Below are positions 56,998 to 64,000 of a DNA stretch of 64,000 nt, piece by piece. The position numbers and the translations under genes were made by a program. The notes beneath the pieces are model-generated. The model did not search any database. It was not told where the DNA came from and saw only the letters and a list, made by a program, of their open reading frames with translations. Numbering within the stretch: the stretch's first letter is position 1; every line of letters starts with the position of its first letter. The stretch spans positions 20,550 to 84,549 of the forward strand of contig CAYFMT010000009.1 in NCBI GenBank assembly GCA_964344305.1. Direction: 5' to 3'. Source of the stretch: JABMOV01 sp964344305 (GTDB lineage: Bacteria; Fidelibacterota; Marinisomatia; Marinisomatales; JABMOV01).

Positions 56998-58944
56998 CTA
57001 GGCCAATTCTTGAATATCCCTGTAATATTCAAGACATTCTGGATTCGTAAGGGCATCCTGGTTCTTTACCTCTTCACCATGGATGATTTTCTTTACGGCA
57101 ATCTCTACCTTTTTTCCATTGATGGTGTAAGGTATATCGTCCACCGGGATGATAATGGCCGGCACATGTCTTGGTGAACACTGGGTTCGAATACTTGAGG
57201 TAATCTGTTTCCTCAGTGGGTCAGTTAAATCCTGGTTACCTGTCATTTTTACAAACAGGATAACCCGCTCATCATCTTTCCACTGCTGACCAACCACGAG
57301 ACTGTCATCAACCCCAGGGATGGTTTCCACCACCCGATAGATTTCCGCTGTACCAATACGCACACCACCGGGATTCAGCGTTGCATCACTTCGTCCAAAA
57401 ATCTGAACCCCACCGTGATTGTTGATGGTAATGAAATCACCATGATGCCAGATACCCCCAAATTCCGAGAAATAGGCATTGTGATATTTTTCTCCAGAAG
57501 GATCATTCCAGAAACTGGTTGGCATGGATGGGAAGGCTGTTTTGCATACGAGTTCCCCTTTTGCATTTTGAATGGAATTCCCTTCAGCATCATAGGCATG
57601 GACATCCATTCCAAGTCCACAGCATTGTAGTTCACCCCGGTAAACAGGTAACATGGGATTGCCCAGGGCAAAGCAGGACACTATATCCGTTCCACCAGAG
57701 ATGGAAGCCAGCTGCACATCTTTCTTTATGGTGTCATACACATAATCGAAATTTTCCTCCATGAGGGGAGATCCTGTGGACAAAATGGCCCGGAGTTTGG
57801 AGAGATCATGATGGTTACCGGGTTCTACGTTGAATTGTTCACAGGCTGAAATGTATTTGGCGCTTGTACCGAACACCGTAATCCCTGTTTCCTCGGCCAT
57901 TTTCCAGAGGGCATTCCCATCCGGATAAAAAGGCGATCCATCATAGAGTACCAGGGTAGAACCCAACGCCAGGGAGGTGACAAGCCAGTTCCACATCATC
58001 CAGCCACAGGTGGTGAAATAGAATATAGTGTCTTCCCGTTTCAAATCCGTATGAAGCCGCAATTCTTTTAAATGCTGAATCAATGTTCCACCGGCGCTGT
58101 GTACAATGGATTTTGGCAAACCTGTTGTACCAGAGCTGTACATGATATATAATGGGTGATCAAAAGGCAACTGCTCAAAATCAATATCCGTTGCGTCATT
58201 CTTGACAAAATCAGAAAAAAGAATGGCATTTCCAATTTGAGATGTGTCCGGTGAAGATTCGGTATATGGTGTGATAATGACTTTCTCAACACTGGGGAGT
58301 TGATCCAGTATACCCTGGAGTTTCTCCAGTGAATCGAACGATTTACCGTTGTAATAATAACCATTGGCTGCAAAAAGCACTTTCGGTTCGATTTGGGTGA
58401 AGCGATCCAGGACACCTTTGATCCCAAAATCCGGTGACGACGAACTCCAAATGGCACCCATGGATGCTGTGGCGAGCATGGCGATGATGGTTTCCGGTCG
58501 GTTAGGCATAAATCCAGCCACCCGATCCCCTTTTTTTATACCAAGGTCTTTCAATGCCTTCGCACATTTCGCCACAGACAGGAACAGTTCTTCATAGGTC
58601 AATGACCACCGAACTTTGTCCTCACCATAGAAAATGAGGGCTGTCCTATCATCTTTGAAGCGCAGCAGGTTTTCTGGGTAATTCAATCTGGCTCCCGTGA
58701 ACCAGGATGCACCGGGCATTTTCGTGGCGTCATCCACCACCTGATCATGGGGATGTGAATAAAGGACATCTATGAACGCCCACACCGATTCCCAGAAAGG
58801 TCCCGGGTTTTCCACGGACCACTCATGAAGCTGGGCATAGGTTGAAAACTCTTTATGGAATGTGGTATTTACAGTGGACATAAAGGCAGCCATCTGCGAT
58901 TTTTTAACCTGTTCCGGGGATGGTTTCCAGAGGATTTCAGACAT
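56998..58944 (-). CDS. Acetoacetyl-CoA synthetase
   Basis: The 648-residue ANL-superfamily enzyme has the AACS length and start (LWKPSPEQVKKSQMAAF). Adenylation motifs are YIMYSSGTTGLPKSIVHSAGG (P-loop, about 262-282), STGSPLMEENFDYVY, ISGGTDIVSCFALGNP, and DATLNPGGVRIGTAEIYRVVE with the catalytic-Lys end INGKKVEIAVKKI. GARLNYPENLLRF near 90 is typical of acetoacetate-CoA ligase. It activates acetoacetate with ATP and CoA, linking ketone-body or polyhydroxybutyrate-type metabolism to acetyl-CoA. It faces gap across a hairpin terminator and is divergent from the PPi-phosphofructokinase gene. Confidence 0.93.
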   Translation of the reverse strand: MSEILWKPSPEQVKKSQMAAFMSTVNTTFHKEFSTYAQLHEWSVENPGPFWESVWAFIDVLYSHPHDQVVDDATKMPGASWFTGARLNYPENLLRFKDDRTALIFYGEDKVRWSLTYEELFLSVAKCAKALKDLGIKKGDRVAGFMPNRPETIIAMLATASMGAIWSSSSPDFGIKGVLDRFTQIEPKVLFAANGYYYNGKSFDSLEKLQGILDQLPSVEKVIITPYTESSPDTSQIGNAILFSDFVKNDATDIDFEQLPFDHPLYIMYSSGTTGLPKSIVHSAGGTLIQHLKELRLHTDLKREDTIFYFTTCGWMMWNWLVTSLALGSTLVLYDGSPFYPDGNALWKMAEETGITVFGTSAKYISACEQFNVEPGNHHDLSKLRAILSTGSPLMEENFDYVYDTIKKDVQLASISGGTDIVSCFALGNPMLPVYRGELQCCGLGMDVHAYDAEGNSIQNAKGELVCKTAFPSMPTSFWNDPSGEKYHNAYFSEFGGIWHHGDFITINNHGGVQIFGRSDATLNPGGVRIGTAEIYRVVETIPGVDDSLVVGQQWKDDERVILFVKMTGNQDLTDPLRKQITSSIRTQCSPRHVPAIIIPVDDIPYTINGKKVEIAVKKIIHGEEVKNQDALTNPECLEYYRDIQELA

Positions 58945-59064
58945 GGGTAAAACCTGTAGTTTTGCAGGGTTCCTGATAAAAAACTCATGGAAATTTAAGA
59001 GATTCCATGCTCAGGGTGTGGATGGAAATGTGTAAATTTCGTGTCTGAATTAAAACGGTGATCT

Positions 59065-60261
59065 ATGAAAATTGCTTTCTTAACTGCCGGGGGAATTGCC
59101 CCATGTTTATCCGCCTCAATCGGTGGTCTTATTGAAAAGTATAATGAACTCGCTCCAGATGCTGAACTCATTGGATACAAAAATGGGTACCAGGGATTGC
59201 TCCTTGGTGAATCCATTTCCTTTTCTGAAAATGTCAAAAAATCATACAATATTTTATATAGCTATGGCGGAAGTCCCATTGGCAACAGCCGTGTCAAACT
59301 CACCAACGTAAAAGATTGTGAAAAACGTGGGCTGGTAAAACCCGGTGAACATCCGCTGGAAGTTGCGGCAAAACAGCTGGAAAAAGATGGGGTTGACATT
59401 CTTCACACTATCGGTGGAGACGACACGAACACCGCTGCTGCTGACCTGGCGAAATATTTACACGATAATAATTACGATCTCACAGTAGTTGGATTACCAA
59501 AAACCGTTGATAATGATGTATTTCCCATCCACCAGACGCTGGGAGCTTGGACCGCAGCAGAGCAGGGTGCTATTTTTTTCGAGAATGTGGCCAATGAGAA
59601 TACCACCAGTCGCAGGCAGCTAATCATCCATGAAGTAATGGGTCGTAATTGCGGGTGGCTTACAGCCTACACTGCACTGGAGTATCGCAAGCGTTTAGCC
59701 AATCGGGCGTTTCTCCCGGATATCCTCATTGAAAAAAACCGATGGGATGTTCATGCAGTGTATATCCCCGAGCTAGACATGGATTTCAAACATGAAGTGG
59801 CCAGACTTCGATCACTCATGGATAAACATGATTGTGTGAATATTTTTCTCAGTGAAGGTGCCGGTGTGGATACCATCGTAAAAGAGATGGAAGCTGCTGG
59901 GGAAGATGTGCGTCGGGATGCTTTTGGTCATGTTCGTCTGGATGAGATCAATCCAGGCCAATGGTTTGCTAAGCAGTTTTCCTCATCCCTGGGGGCCGAA
60001 AAAACACTGGTCCAGAAAAGCGGATATTTTGCTCGATCTGCTGCACCGGGCTCTCGTGATCTCGATTTGATTAAGACATCTGCCTTCATAGCAGCCGAGT
60101 ATGCATTAAATGGAAAAAGCGGCGTTGTGGGAATGGATGAAGATCACGGAAATGAATTAGCCCTAATCGATTTTCCAAGAATCAAGGGGCACAAACCATT
60201 TGATGTGAACCAGGACTGGTTTACGGATTTATTAAAAGATATTGGACAACCATTATATTAA
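59065..60261 (+). CDS. Pyrophosphate-dependent 6-phosphofructokinase
   Basis: The 398-residue phosphofructokinase has IAFLTAGGIAPCLSASIGGLI at the start and TIGGDDTNTAAADLAKYL (about 114-131). The Asp of GGDD is the residue that favours pyrophosphate over ATP. GLPKTVDNDVFPIHQTLGAWTAAE has the P-K-T-x-D-N-D motif of PPi enzymes (ATP enzymes have P-G-T), and VMGRNCGWLTAYTALEY is the substrate block. It works reversibly between fructose-6-phosphate and fructose-1,6-bisphosphate, next to the aldolase gene 18 bases downstream, so the pair can serve glycolysis or gluconeogenesis. Confidence 0.94.
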   Translation: MKIAFLTAGGIAPCLSASIGGLIEKYNELAPDAELIGYKNGYQGLLLGESISFSENVKKSYNILYSYGGSPIGNSRVKLTNVKDCEKRGLVKPGEHPLEVAAKQLEKDGVDILHTIGGDDTNTAAADLAKYLHDNNYDLTVVGLPKTVDNDVFPIHQTLGAWTAAEQGAIFFENVANENTTSRRQLIIHEVMGRNCGWLTAYTALEYRKRLANRAFLPDILIEKNRWDVHAVYIPELDMDFKHEVARLRSLMDKHDCVNIFLSEGAGVDTIVKEMEAAGEDVRRDAFGHVRLDEINPGQWFAKQFSSSLGAEKTLVQKSGYFARSAAPGSRDLDLIKTSAFIAAEYALNGKSGVVGMDEDHGNELALIDFPRIKGHKPFDVNQDWFTDLLKDIGQPLY

Positions 60262-60279
60262 ACCCAAGGAGTAGGAGTT

Positions 60280-61440
60280 ATGCCTAAAACACCACCTGTA
60301 CTAAATACAAATAGAAAATTCCCTGACAACATGGTATCAGCCCACGCATTGCTGTTGAAGGCAAAACGTGGTGAAAAAGGAAACACAACGGGTAAAGGAT
60401 ATGCCGTTCCAGCCTTTAATGTCACCACCTTCCAGGGAATCAATGCAGCCATGAAAGCATTTGACCTGGTGGGAGCATCAGGACTCATGGCCTTTTCCAA
60501 TTCAGCTCTGAAGCATTTCGGTGGCGGAGACCAGGTTCATGGTCTGGATGTTGCCACATCCTATATTGAAAAAATGGCAAAAAAATCATCCGTAAAGATT
60601 GCCACGCACCTGGACCATGGAGATTATGTTTCAGATGCAGGACGTAAAGTAGTCCAGGCATCTGTACAATACCTCACATCCGTCATGGCGGATAACAGCA
60701 CGGACCATGCTAACAAGCGTGCCATGCCGTTAAGGGATAATATTGAACTCACGCGTGAAGTGGTTGACATGGCCCATCCACTGGGATTATCCGTAGAAGG
60801 TGAACTGGGTGTTCTCGCCGGTGAAGAGGATGAAGACACAAAATCTGAATTCTCCACTTACACCAATCCAGATGAATTGGATCAGTTTTTAAAGGAAACA
60901 GGCGTGTTGATGCTGGCCCCAACCATTGGTACCATGCACGGTCCCAACAAAGGAAAACCCGGCCACAAGGTAAAATTGAATATTCCACTGGCTCATGAAC
61001 TGTTGGAAAAAGCCAATGAAATCAATGATGAGATCGTTTTTGTGGCGCATGGTGCTTCCACACTGTATGAAAATGTGAGGGACTATGCAGTGGATCAGCT
61101 TGGTGCATTGAATGATCCTTCCGGTGCGGCCCAGAAATGGAAAGATTTCGTCGGTACGGACTGGGATCAGATCGAGGGACTTATTGAAGCTGGTTTCTGC
61201 AAGATCAATACCGACACGGAAAACCGTCAGACATTCCTGTCAGCTCTTCTCGGTGCCATCAATACAAATGCAGCGAAAATTGACATCCGCTGGTATGACA
61301 ATACCACCACTGATGCCCTGACTCAGAGCTATATCCAGAAACTGATCATGGCTGGGAATTATGGTGTCTGGCATGAACCTAAGATCGATGTGAATTCGTT
61401 CGCGTTTGACCTTAGCAAATCACTGAAGGATTTGATCTAG
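60280..61440 (+). CDS. fba: Class II fructose-bisphosphate aldolase
   Basis: The 386-residue protein has AVPAFNVTTFQGINAAM at the N-terminus. The zinc and catalytic region is IATHLDHGDYVSDAG (His and Asp about 108-111), SVEGELGVLAGEEDE (zinc Glu), GTMHGPNKG (zinc His), VFVAHGASTLYE (zinc His) and FCKINTDTENRQTF (substrate Asp). It cleaves fructose-1,6-bisphosphate. AAGGAG precedes the ATG. The terminator 23 bases after its stop also forms the 3' end of the convergent acyltransferase gene. Confidence 0.95.
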   Translation: MPKTPPVLNTNRKFPDNMVSAHALLLKAKRGEKGNTTGKGYAVPAFNVTTFQGINAAMKAFDLVGASGLMAFSNSALKHFGGGDQVHGLDVATSYIEKMAKKSSVKIATHLDHGDYVSDAGRKVVQASVQYLTSVMADNSTDHANKRAMPLRDNIELTREVVDMAHPLGLSVEGELGVLAGEEDEDTKSEFSTYTNPDELDQFLKETGVLMLAPTIGTMHGPNKGKPGHKVKLNIPLAHELLEKANEINDEIVFVAHGASTLYENVRDYAVDQLGALNDPSGAAQKWKDFVGTDWDQIEGLIEAGFCKINTDTENRQTFLSALLGAINTNAAKIDIRWYDNTTTDALTQSYIQKLIMAGNYGVWHEPKIDVNSFAFDLSKSLKDLI

Positions 61441-61460
61441 ATTCGATCATAATTACGTGA

Positions 61461-62597
61461 CTAAACCCCGACATGTTCATGTCGGGGTTTTTTTATGCCA
61501 AAAAGTGGGTGTAGAATGGGGATTCGCAATATAACACCCTCATAGATGAACCAGGATCCCCCATATGTCACTAATACGAGTACAAGCATTTTCCACAGAA
61601 AATGAATGGGACTATCCATTAAAAAATACCCAGCGAAAATGGTGATGGTCTGATGCAAGATATAAAAAGGGTAAACGGCTTTATTCCTGTAATGTAATAG
61701 CGGGCTTTTCTTATTCAGGTAAATAGATGCGAACGCAAAAATTGCTAAAATCCAACTCCACATATTTATTGCTTTAAAAATGGGAATGAACACACTGATT
61801 TCCACATTCATCCACAACCAGAGGAGGGTTGGGAATGATACCAGACCCAAAACCAGTGCATGGAATCTGATTTTTTTCAAAGCCGTCCAGAAACCGGGTC
61901 CGATGGAAATCAAAATAAACCCTGATAGAAAAAACACAAAATAACTGACGAAGGCATACCAGTCTCCAATCAGTGCTCGTGTAACAGCAAAGAAAGGTTC
62001 AAGAGTCACTTCAACAATAAAAAGTGGAATAATTAACAGGATTAGGGAAAAAGGTGATGCTTCAATCGTTTTGGTTAACCAGTCGACGAGGGAGCTGCTA
62101 CCGCGCCGGACCTTCATGAAAAATGGGGTGGCAACAATGGACATAATCAGCAGGTACGGTAAAAACCAGAGATGATGCCAGCTGAAATTCCCCGCAGGGT
62201 ATATTCCACTGAAAAAGTGGGGATAAAACTGGATAAAGCTGCCTTCAAACTGTCCCTGCACCAGTCGTTCAATATATACTTGGGGAGGAATGATCAATAA
62301 GATCCCAGCTACCAGTGGAATCAGCAATCTCGAAATCCGTTCCCGTATGTATTCCCCACCTGATCTTGATGAAATAGCAAATCGCGTACCCATGCCTGAA
62401 ACAACGAATAGTATGGGTAGTCTCCATTGGCTCACAAATATCATGGGCCATCGAAGCCAGTCCACCACCACATCATTTTTAATATGCCAGTCCCAGGGGA
62501 CAAAGAACATTCCCACATGATACAGGATGAGAAGATCAAAGGCCAGTACCCGTATCCAGTCAATATCATGTTTTCGTTGTTTTAATAGTGAATCCAT
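61461..62597 (-). CDS. Acyltransferase family 3 membrane protein
   Basis: The 378-residue polytopic protein has about ten hydrophobic segments. HDIDWIRVLAFDLLILYHVGMFF contains the catalytic-type His (about 27) and matches the acyltransferase-3/OpgC-like family that acylates sugars, peptidoglycan or glucans at the membrane. SQWRLPILFVVSGMGTRFAI is the second family block (about 57-76). The tail is WFIYEGVILRIPILHPLFGIKK, and the C-terminal nine residues come from a palindromic repeat. No acceptor gene is adjacent; the surface polymer of the 6-16 kb cluster is only one possibility. Confidence 0.88.
   Translation of the reverse strand: MDSLLKQRKHDIDWIRVLAFDLLILYHVGMFFVPWDWHIKNDVVVDWLRWPMIFVSQWRLPILFVVSGMGTRFAISSRSGGEYIRERISRLLIPLVAGILLIIPPQVYIERLVQGQFEGSFIQFYPHFFSGIYPAGNFSWHHLWFLPYLLIMSIVATPFFMKVRRGSSSLVDWLTKTIEASPFSLILLIIPLFIVEVTLEPFFAVTRALIGDWYAFVSYFVFFLSGFILISIGPGFWTALKKIRFHALVLGLVSFPTLLWLWMNVEISVFIPIFKAINMWSWILAIFAFASIYLNKKSPLLHYRNKAVYPFYILHQTITIFAGYFLMDSPIHFLWKMLVLVLVTYGGSWFIYEGVILRIPILHPLFGIKKPRHEHVGV
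61463..61494 (+). terminator. Rho-independent terminator overlapping the acyltransferase stop codon
   Basis: The perfect arms AAACCCCGACATG (61463-61475) and CATGTCGGGGTTT (61478-61490) run into TTTTTTT. The stem is a variant of the CCCGACA/TGTCGGG palindrome. On the minus strand it encodes the last residues of the acyltransferase (KPRHEHVGV and stop), so one palindrome serves as both terminator and coding sequence. Confidence 0.88.
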
Positions 62598-62699
62598 TCA
62601 AACAACAGATCAATTATTTTGAGTCTTCCCAGTAATTCACATTATTGAAAGTAAAAAAGGATATGTGCATTTTCAATCTTTTGTGAGATATTGTGGATG

Positions 62700-63074
62700 C
62701 TAAGTGGCTTGTCTGCTGTATCCCACACCGATGGTCACAGCAAAGAACAATAGATATGTGATCCCAATGTCTGACATGTATCCTCCAAATGTTGTCATCA
62801 TGGGGCCACCAAACAAAAACAGGGGAATATCAATCAGGATGTTTATTATAAAAAAAGTAAGTCCAAGATAGAGCCCTTCCTTAACGAAATCTGATCTGAC
62901 ATTCCTAAAATACATTAGTGTAAAAACCATCGCTACCGTAGTACAGGCTACGGCCATAATTGATTCAAATAACGGTCTGTTGGATTCGTGAACTATAAAT
63001 GCAACAAAGGCAATGATGAACAGAATGAGCCATGTAAGAAATCCATACAGAATTGCTTTTTTCATTTGTGTCAT
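62700..63074 (-). CDS. Small four-helix membrane protein of unknown function
   Basis: The 124-residue protein has four hydrophobic segments (AILYGFLTWLILFIIAFVAFIV, FESIMAVACTTVAMVFTLMYF, LYLGLTFFIINILIDIPLFLFG, IGITYLLFFAVTIGVGY). AGGAGG lies seven bases before the ATG at 63074, which fixes the start. I cannot name a family with confidence; charged residues inside the membrane part are few, so a structural or accessory role is possible. It stands alone between the acyltransferase and a divergent GNAT gene. Confidence 0.78.
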   Translation of the reverse strand: MTQMKKAILYGFLTWLILFIIAFVAFIVHESNRPLFESIMAVACTTVAMVFTLMYFRNVRSDFVKEGLYLGLTFFIINILIDIPLFLFGGPMMTTFGGYMSDIGITYLLFFAVTIGVGYSRQAT

Positions 63075-63213
63075 GTATACCTCCTTTGGAATTTTGTTGG
63101 TAAACCAAAAAAGTTACCGTTTATACATGAAATGGACAAGACCGGCTGAAGGATGATTGTCCCTACCTGACATTGTAGTGATAAAAATATAGTCGCAATT
63201 AAAGGACATGAAT

Positions 63214-63219
63214 TATACT
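63214..63219 (+). promoter_or_regulatory. TATACT -10-like box just before an ATG
   Basis: TATACT ends five bases before the ATG at 63225, with no Shine-Dalgarno between. It is a further example of a -10-like box placed too close for a normal leader. Confidence 0.2.
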
Positions 63220-63224
63220 CTCAC

Positions 63225-63722
63225 ATGAAAATCATCGTTTCATCTATCAGTACGGTACCACAGGCTATCCCTGTCATCGCAAAATGGTTAAATGCTGAAT
63301 GGGGATACCTTCACAAGAATGATTCCATTGAACGCAGGGAGGCTCAGTTGAATAAAAGAATGAATGCTGATTCCATCCCATTTACGTTGGTGGCTCATGA
63401 TGGGGCAGTACCGTTGGGAACAGGTAGTGTGGTTCAGTATGATATTCCTGGCAGGGATGACCTGACACCCTGTGTAGCCAGTGTTTATGTCCCGGTAGAT
63501 TATCGTCGTATGGGTGTTGGATCTGCCATCATGAAGGCACTGGTAAAACAAGCAGGTCTATTGGGTTATGAGAAATTGTTTCTTTTTACATGGGACCAGG
63601 AAAAGCTCTATTCCTCTCTGGGGTGGAAGAAGGTGGGAAAATCCACCTTCCATGGGAGCGAAATTGTCATCATGGAGTGGGCGATGACACCCCCCTCTAT
63701 CCCCCCTGATAGGAGGGAATAA
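63225..63722 (+). CDS. GNAT family N-acetyltransferase with repeat-encoded C-terminus
   Basis: The 165-residue GNAT domain has VASVYVPVDYRRMGVGSAIMKALVKQA (about 85-111) with the acetyl-CoA loop R-R-M-G-V-G-S-A. WDQEKLYSSLGWKKVGKSTFHGSEIVIMEWAM is the usual C-terminal end. The final residues TPPSIPPDRRE are encoded by the palindromic ACCCCCCT/AGGGGGGT element starting at 63689, so the original stop has been replaced. The substrate is unknown. No operon partner is visible. Confidence 0.87.
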   Translation: MKIIVSSISTVPQAIPVIAKWLNAEWGYLHKNDSIERREAQLNKRMNADSIPFTLVAHDGAVPLGTGSVVQYDIPGRDDLTPCVASVYVPVDYRRMGVGSAIMKALVKQAGLLGYEKLFLFTWDQEKLYSSLGWKKVGKSTFHGSEIVIMEWAMTPPSIPPDRRE

Positions 63723-63731
63723 AAGGGGGGT
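63689..63731. repeat. ACCCCCCT/AGGGGGGT palindromic repeat
   Basis: The arms ACCCCCCT (63689-63696) and AGGGGGGT (63724-63731) enclose an inner stem CTATC/GATAG. The element begins inside the GNAT gene and supplies its last 11 codons and stop. It resembles the widespread CCCCTCTA...AGGGGG intergenic repeat. Confidence 0.7.
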
Positions 63732-64000
63732 CCAACGACAAAAAGATTTTTGGAATCGATCTATTATTTCGAATGAGATTGCTTCGTCACTACGTTCCTC
63801 GCAATGACATGATTTGCGTTACATACTACTGATGTGTCATTTCGATCCCATTCACGCAGTGATGGGAGAGAAATCTGTACAAGTATGGGTTGGCTTGGAT
63901 TATTCAAACCAACCCTCACTCAAATCATACCTGTTTAGTTTTTTAATTGTAAGTCTTTTAAATCTTTCGGACTTTTCATTTAAAAAGTTAAGGTGTACTT
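63732..64000. repeat. Intergenic end region with a CATTGCGAG-family repeat
   Basis: 63769-63813 reads GAATGAGATTGCTTCGTCAC...GTTCCTCGCAATGACATG, an inverted copy of the GTCATTGCGAG...GAAGCAATCTC family. 63880-63915 has an imperfect TGGGTTGGCTTGG...CCAACCC inverted repeat (GGTTGG and CCAACC). No gene is seen to the window edge. Confidence 0.6.

Overview
The window (about 43% GC by eye) is chromosomal DNA of a Gram-negative bacterium of the Fibrobacteres-Chlorobi-Bacteroidetes (FCB) superphylum. Candidatus Marinimicrobia (Neomarinimicrobiota) or a related candidate phylum is the best guess. The reasons are two secreted proteins with YPNPFN-type C-terminal sorting domains, a PorV-like outer-membrane protein, a DUF3078 protein, a carboxypeptidase-regulatory/TonB-receptor-like barrel, a eukaryote-type citrate synthase and a pyrophosphate-type phosphofructokinase. 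The placement is inferred from protein character only; no rRNA or universal marker gene is present.

Layout. 1-3.3 kb: the end of a Wzi-like capsule barrel, a TagO/WecA-like polyprenyl-phosphate sugar-phosphate transferase and a small exported protein. 3.3-6 kb: hemW and a divergent GroES set among dense intergenic repeats. 6-16 kb: a cell-surface polymer cluster with an MsbA-like exporter, three CDP-glycerol-glycerophosphotransferase-like enzymes, a CDP-alcohol phosphatidyltransferase, two cytidylyltransferase-like enzymes, a sulfotransferase and a DUF1015 protein. 16-20 kb: malic enzyme (MaeB) and citrate synthase. 20-26 kb: exported proteins (M14 peptidase with dockerin, S8 subtilase and an unknown protein with sorting domains, a lipoprotein). 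26-31.5 kb: tightly packed small genes ending in nth, queD, a YhhQ-type transporter and folE. 31.5-41.4 kb: a lipoate and branched-chain 2-oxoacid dehydrogenase operon (lpd, lipB, fused E1, E2, methyltransferase, lipA), a dihaem cytochrome and lon. 41.4-42.1 kb: a tRNA-Val locus with a GIY-YIG nuclease gene and broken tRNA and GIY-YIG copies. 42-52.6 kb: an ENPP-type phosphodiesterase, a PorV-like protein, an oxidoreductase, a second GIY-YIG protein, an exported nickel superoxide dismutase, anmK, arfB, an outer-membrane barrel and DUF3078. 52.7-54 kb: arsR-arsM with a visible operator. 54.9-61.4 kb: glycolysis and acyl-CoA genes (two tandem GAPDH genes, acetoacetyl-CoA synthetase, PPi-PFK, class II aldolase). 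61.4-64 kb: an acyltransferase, a small membrane protein, a GNAT enzyme and repeats.

The most unusual signals are as follows. (1) At tRNA-Val, two degenerate tRNA copies have their anticodon arm, and in one case also the T arm, replaced hairpin-for-hairpin by a dispersed TCCCGACA/TGTCGGGA palindrome, and these copies flank a GIY-YIG nuclease gene whose start codon lies in the tRNA CCA end. (2) The first of two tandem GAPDH genes has serine in place of the catalytic cysteine. (3) A teichoic-acid-like phosphodiester polymer cluster occurs in a diderm organism. (4) A Ni-SOD has an N-terminal hook that would be exposed by signal-peptide cleavage. (5) Several palindromic repeat families run into coding C-termini or double as terminators.
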